Shown piece after piece: positions 5,989 to 6,320 of a stretch of 6,320 bases of DNA. The position numbers were made by a program, and so were the translations under genes. How positions within the stretch are numbered: the stretch's first letter is position 1; each line of letters opens with the position of its first letter. The notes under the pieces were generated by a model. The model did not search any database, was not told the DNA's origin, and worked only from the letters and a program-made list of their open reading frames with translations. Source of the stretch: JBDHRG01 sp039807445 (GTDB lineage Bacteria; Pseudomonadota; Gammaproteobacteria; Competibacterales; Competibacteraceae); NCBI GenBank assembly GCA_039807445.1, contig JBDHRG010000208.1, forward strand, positions 1-6,320. Reading direction: 5' to 3'.

Positions 5989-6009
5989 CCCGTGCGGCCT
6001 GCGATGGCA

Positions 6010-6315
6010 TCAGGGCGAATCCGTCCCCTCCTCGAAGAACTTCAGCGCCATCGTGGCGTGGGTGGCGGCGGCCAGCTCGTGTTCGGTGGCGCCGGCCTTC
6101 TTCGCGGCGCGGGCGTGCGCCTCGATGCAGTACGGGCACTGGGTGGTCAGCGCGACCGCCACGGCGATCAGCTGACGGTATTTGGGCGGAATCGCGCCGC
6201 CCTCGCGGGCGACGATCCTTTCCAGCGCCAGCCATGCGCCGAATTCGTCCGGCGCCAGCGCCCTCAGCCGCTTGAACAGCGTGAGGTCGCTCGGGTCGTG
6301 GTAGTGATCGCTCAT
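6010..6315 (-). CDS. Carboxymuconolactone decarboxylase/AhpD-like family protein
   Basis: 101 aa, the size of a one-domain member of this all-helical family. The core reads KYRQLIAVAVALTTQCPYCIEAH, with the redox motif Cys60-Pro-Tyr-Cys63 followed by His67. This is the CxxC-x3-H pattern of AhpD-like disulfide reductases and hydroperoxide-detoxifying proteins. The following AKKAGATEHELAAATHATMALKFF is also typical. At the position 12 residues before the first cysteine, where AhpD has its proton-relay glutamate, this protein has Gln48. A thiol-redox role in the cytoplasm is likely, but the substrate is unknown and true carboxymuconolactone decarboxylase activity is unlikely given the CxxC motif. 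The gene is convergent with narXL, so it is probably a separate unit. The ATG is 5 bp from the window edge, so its ribosome site is not visible. Confidence 0.85.
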   Translation of the reverse strand: MSDHYHDPSDLTLFKRLRALAPDEFGAWLALERIVAREGGAIPPKYRQLIAVAVALTTQCPYCIEAHARAAKKAGATEHELAAATHATMALKFFEEGTDSP

Positions 6316-6320
6316 GGCAT

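Noticed and set aside
1..6320. A novel defence, mobile or CRISPR system
   Set aside because: No CRISPR-like arrays, transposase, integrase or toxin-antitoxin genes are seen; all clear genes belong to a known nitrate-respiration locus plus an AhpD-like gene.

Overview
The window is a nitrate-respiration locus from a high-GC (strongly G/C at third codon positions) proteobacterium. Both the gene content and the order, with narXL divergent from narK1-narK2-narG, match the arrangement known from denitrifiers such as Pseudomonas aeruginosa and many betaproteobacteria. A betaproteobacterium (Rhodocyclales or Burkholderiales type) is my best guess, but the sequence alone does not settle genus or species.

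Left part, minus strand, read right to left. narK1 (2987 to 1644) encodes a type-1 nitrate transporter and narK2 (1593 to 178) a type-2 nitrate/nitrite transporter. The first 21 codons of narG (64 to 1), the catalytic subunit of membrane-bound nitrate reductase, then run off the left edge. The three genes are co-oriented with short gaps, so they probably form one narK1-narK2-narG(HJI) operon. Both gaps hold strong inverted repeats: an 11-bp GC-rich hairpin between narK1 and narK2, and a heptad-repeat hairpin between narK2 and narG.

Centre, 2988-3289: a 302-bp divergent control region. It has an FNR/Anr/Dnr-type box (TTGAC-N4-GTCAA) placed exactly 41.5 bp upstream of the start inferred from a candidate -10 element for narK1. 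It also has a NarL-like 7-2-7 inverted heptamer site further upstream and a separate 17-bp palindrome overlapping the FNR box.

Right part, plus strand. narX (3290-5035) encodes the nitrate/nitrite sensor kinase and narL (5028-5699) its DNA-binding response regulator; they overlap by 8 bp. Then come about 310 bp with no clear gene but with traces of a possible decayed or frameshifted reading frame. Convergent to these is a complete small carboxymuconolactone decarboxylase/AhpD-like gene (6315 to 6010).

How it fits together (inference from the known families): lack of oxygen activates the FNR-type protein. NarX senses nitrate/nitrite with its periplasmic P-box and phosphorylates NarL, which binds the heptamers. 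The two together switch on uptake of nitrate (NarK1/NarK2), export of nitrite, and reduction of nitrate (NarGHI). I do not see a previously undescribed system; the points worth a second look are in the control region, the intergenic hairpins and the 5700-6009 gap.
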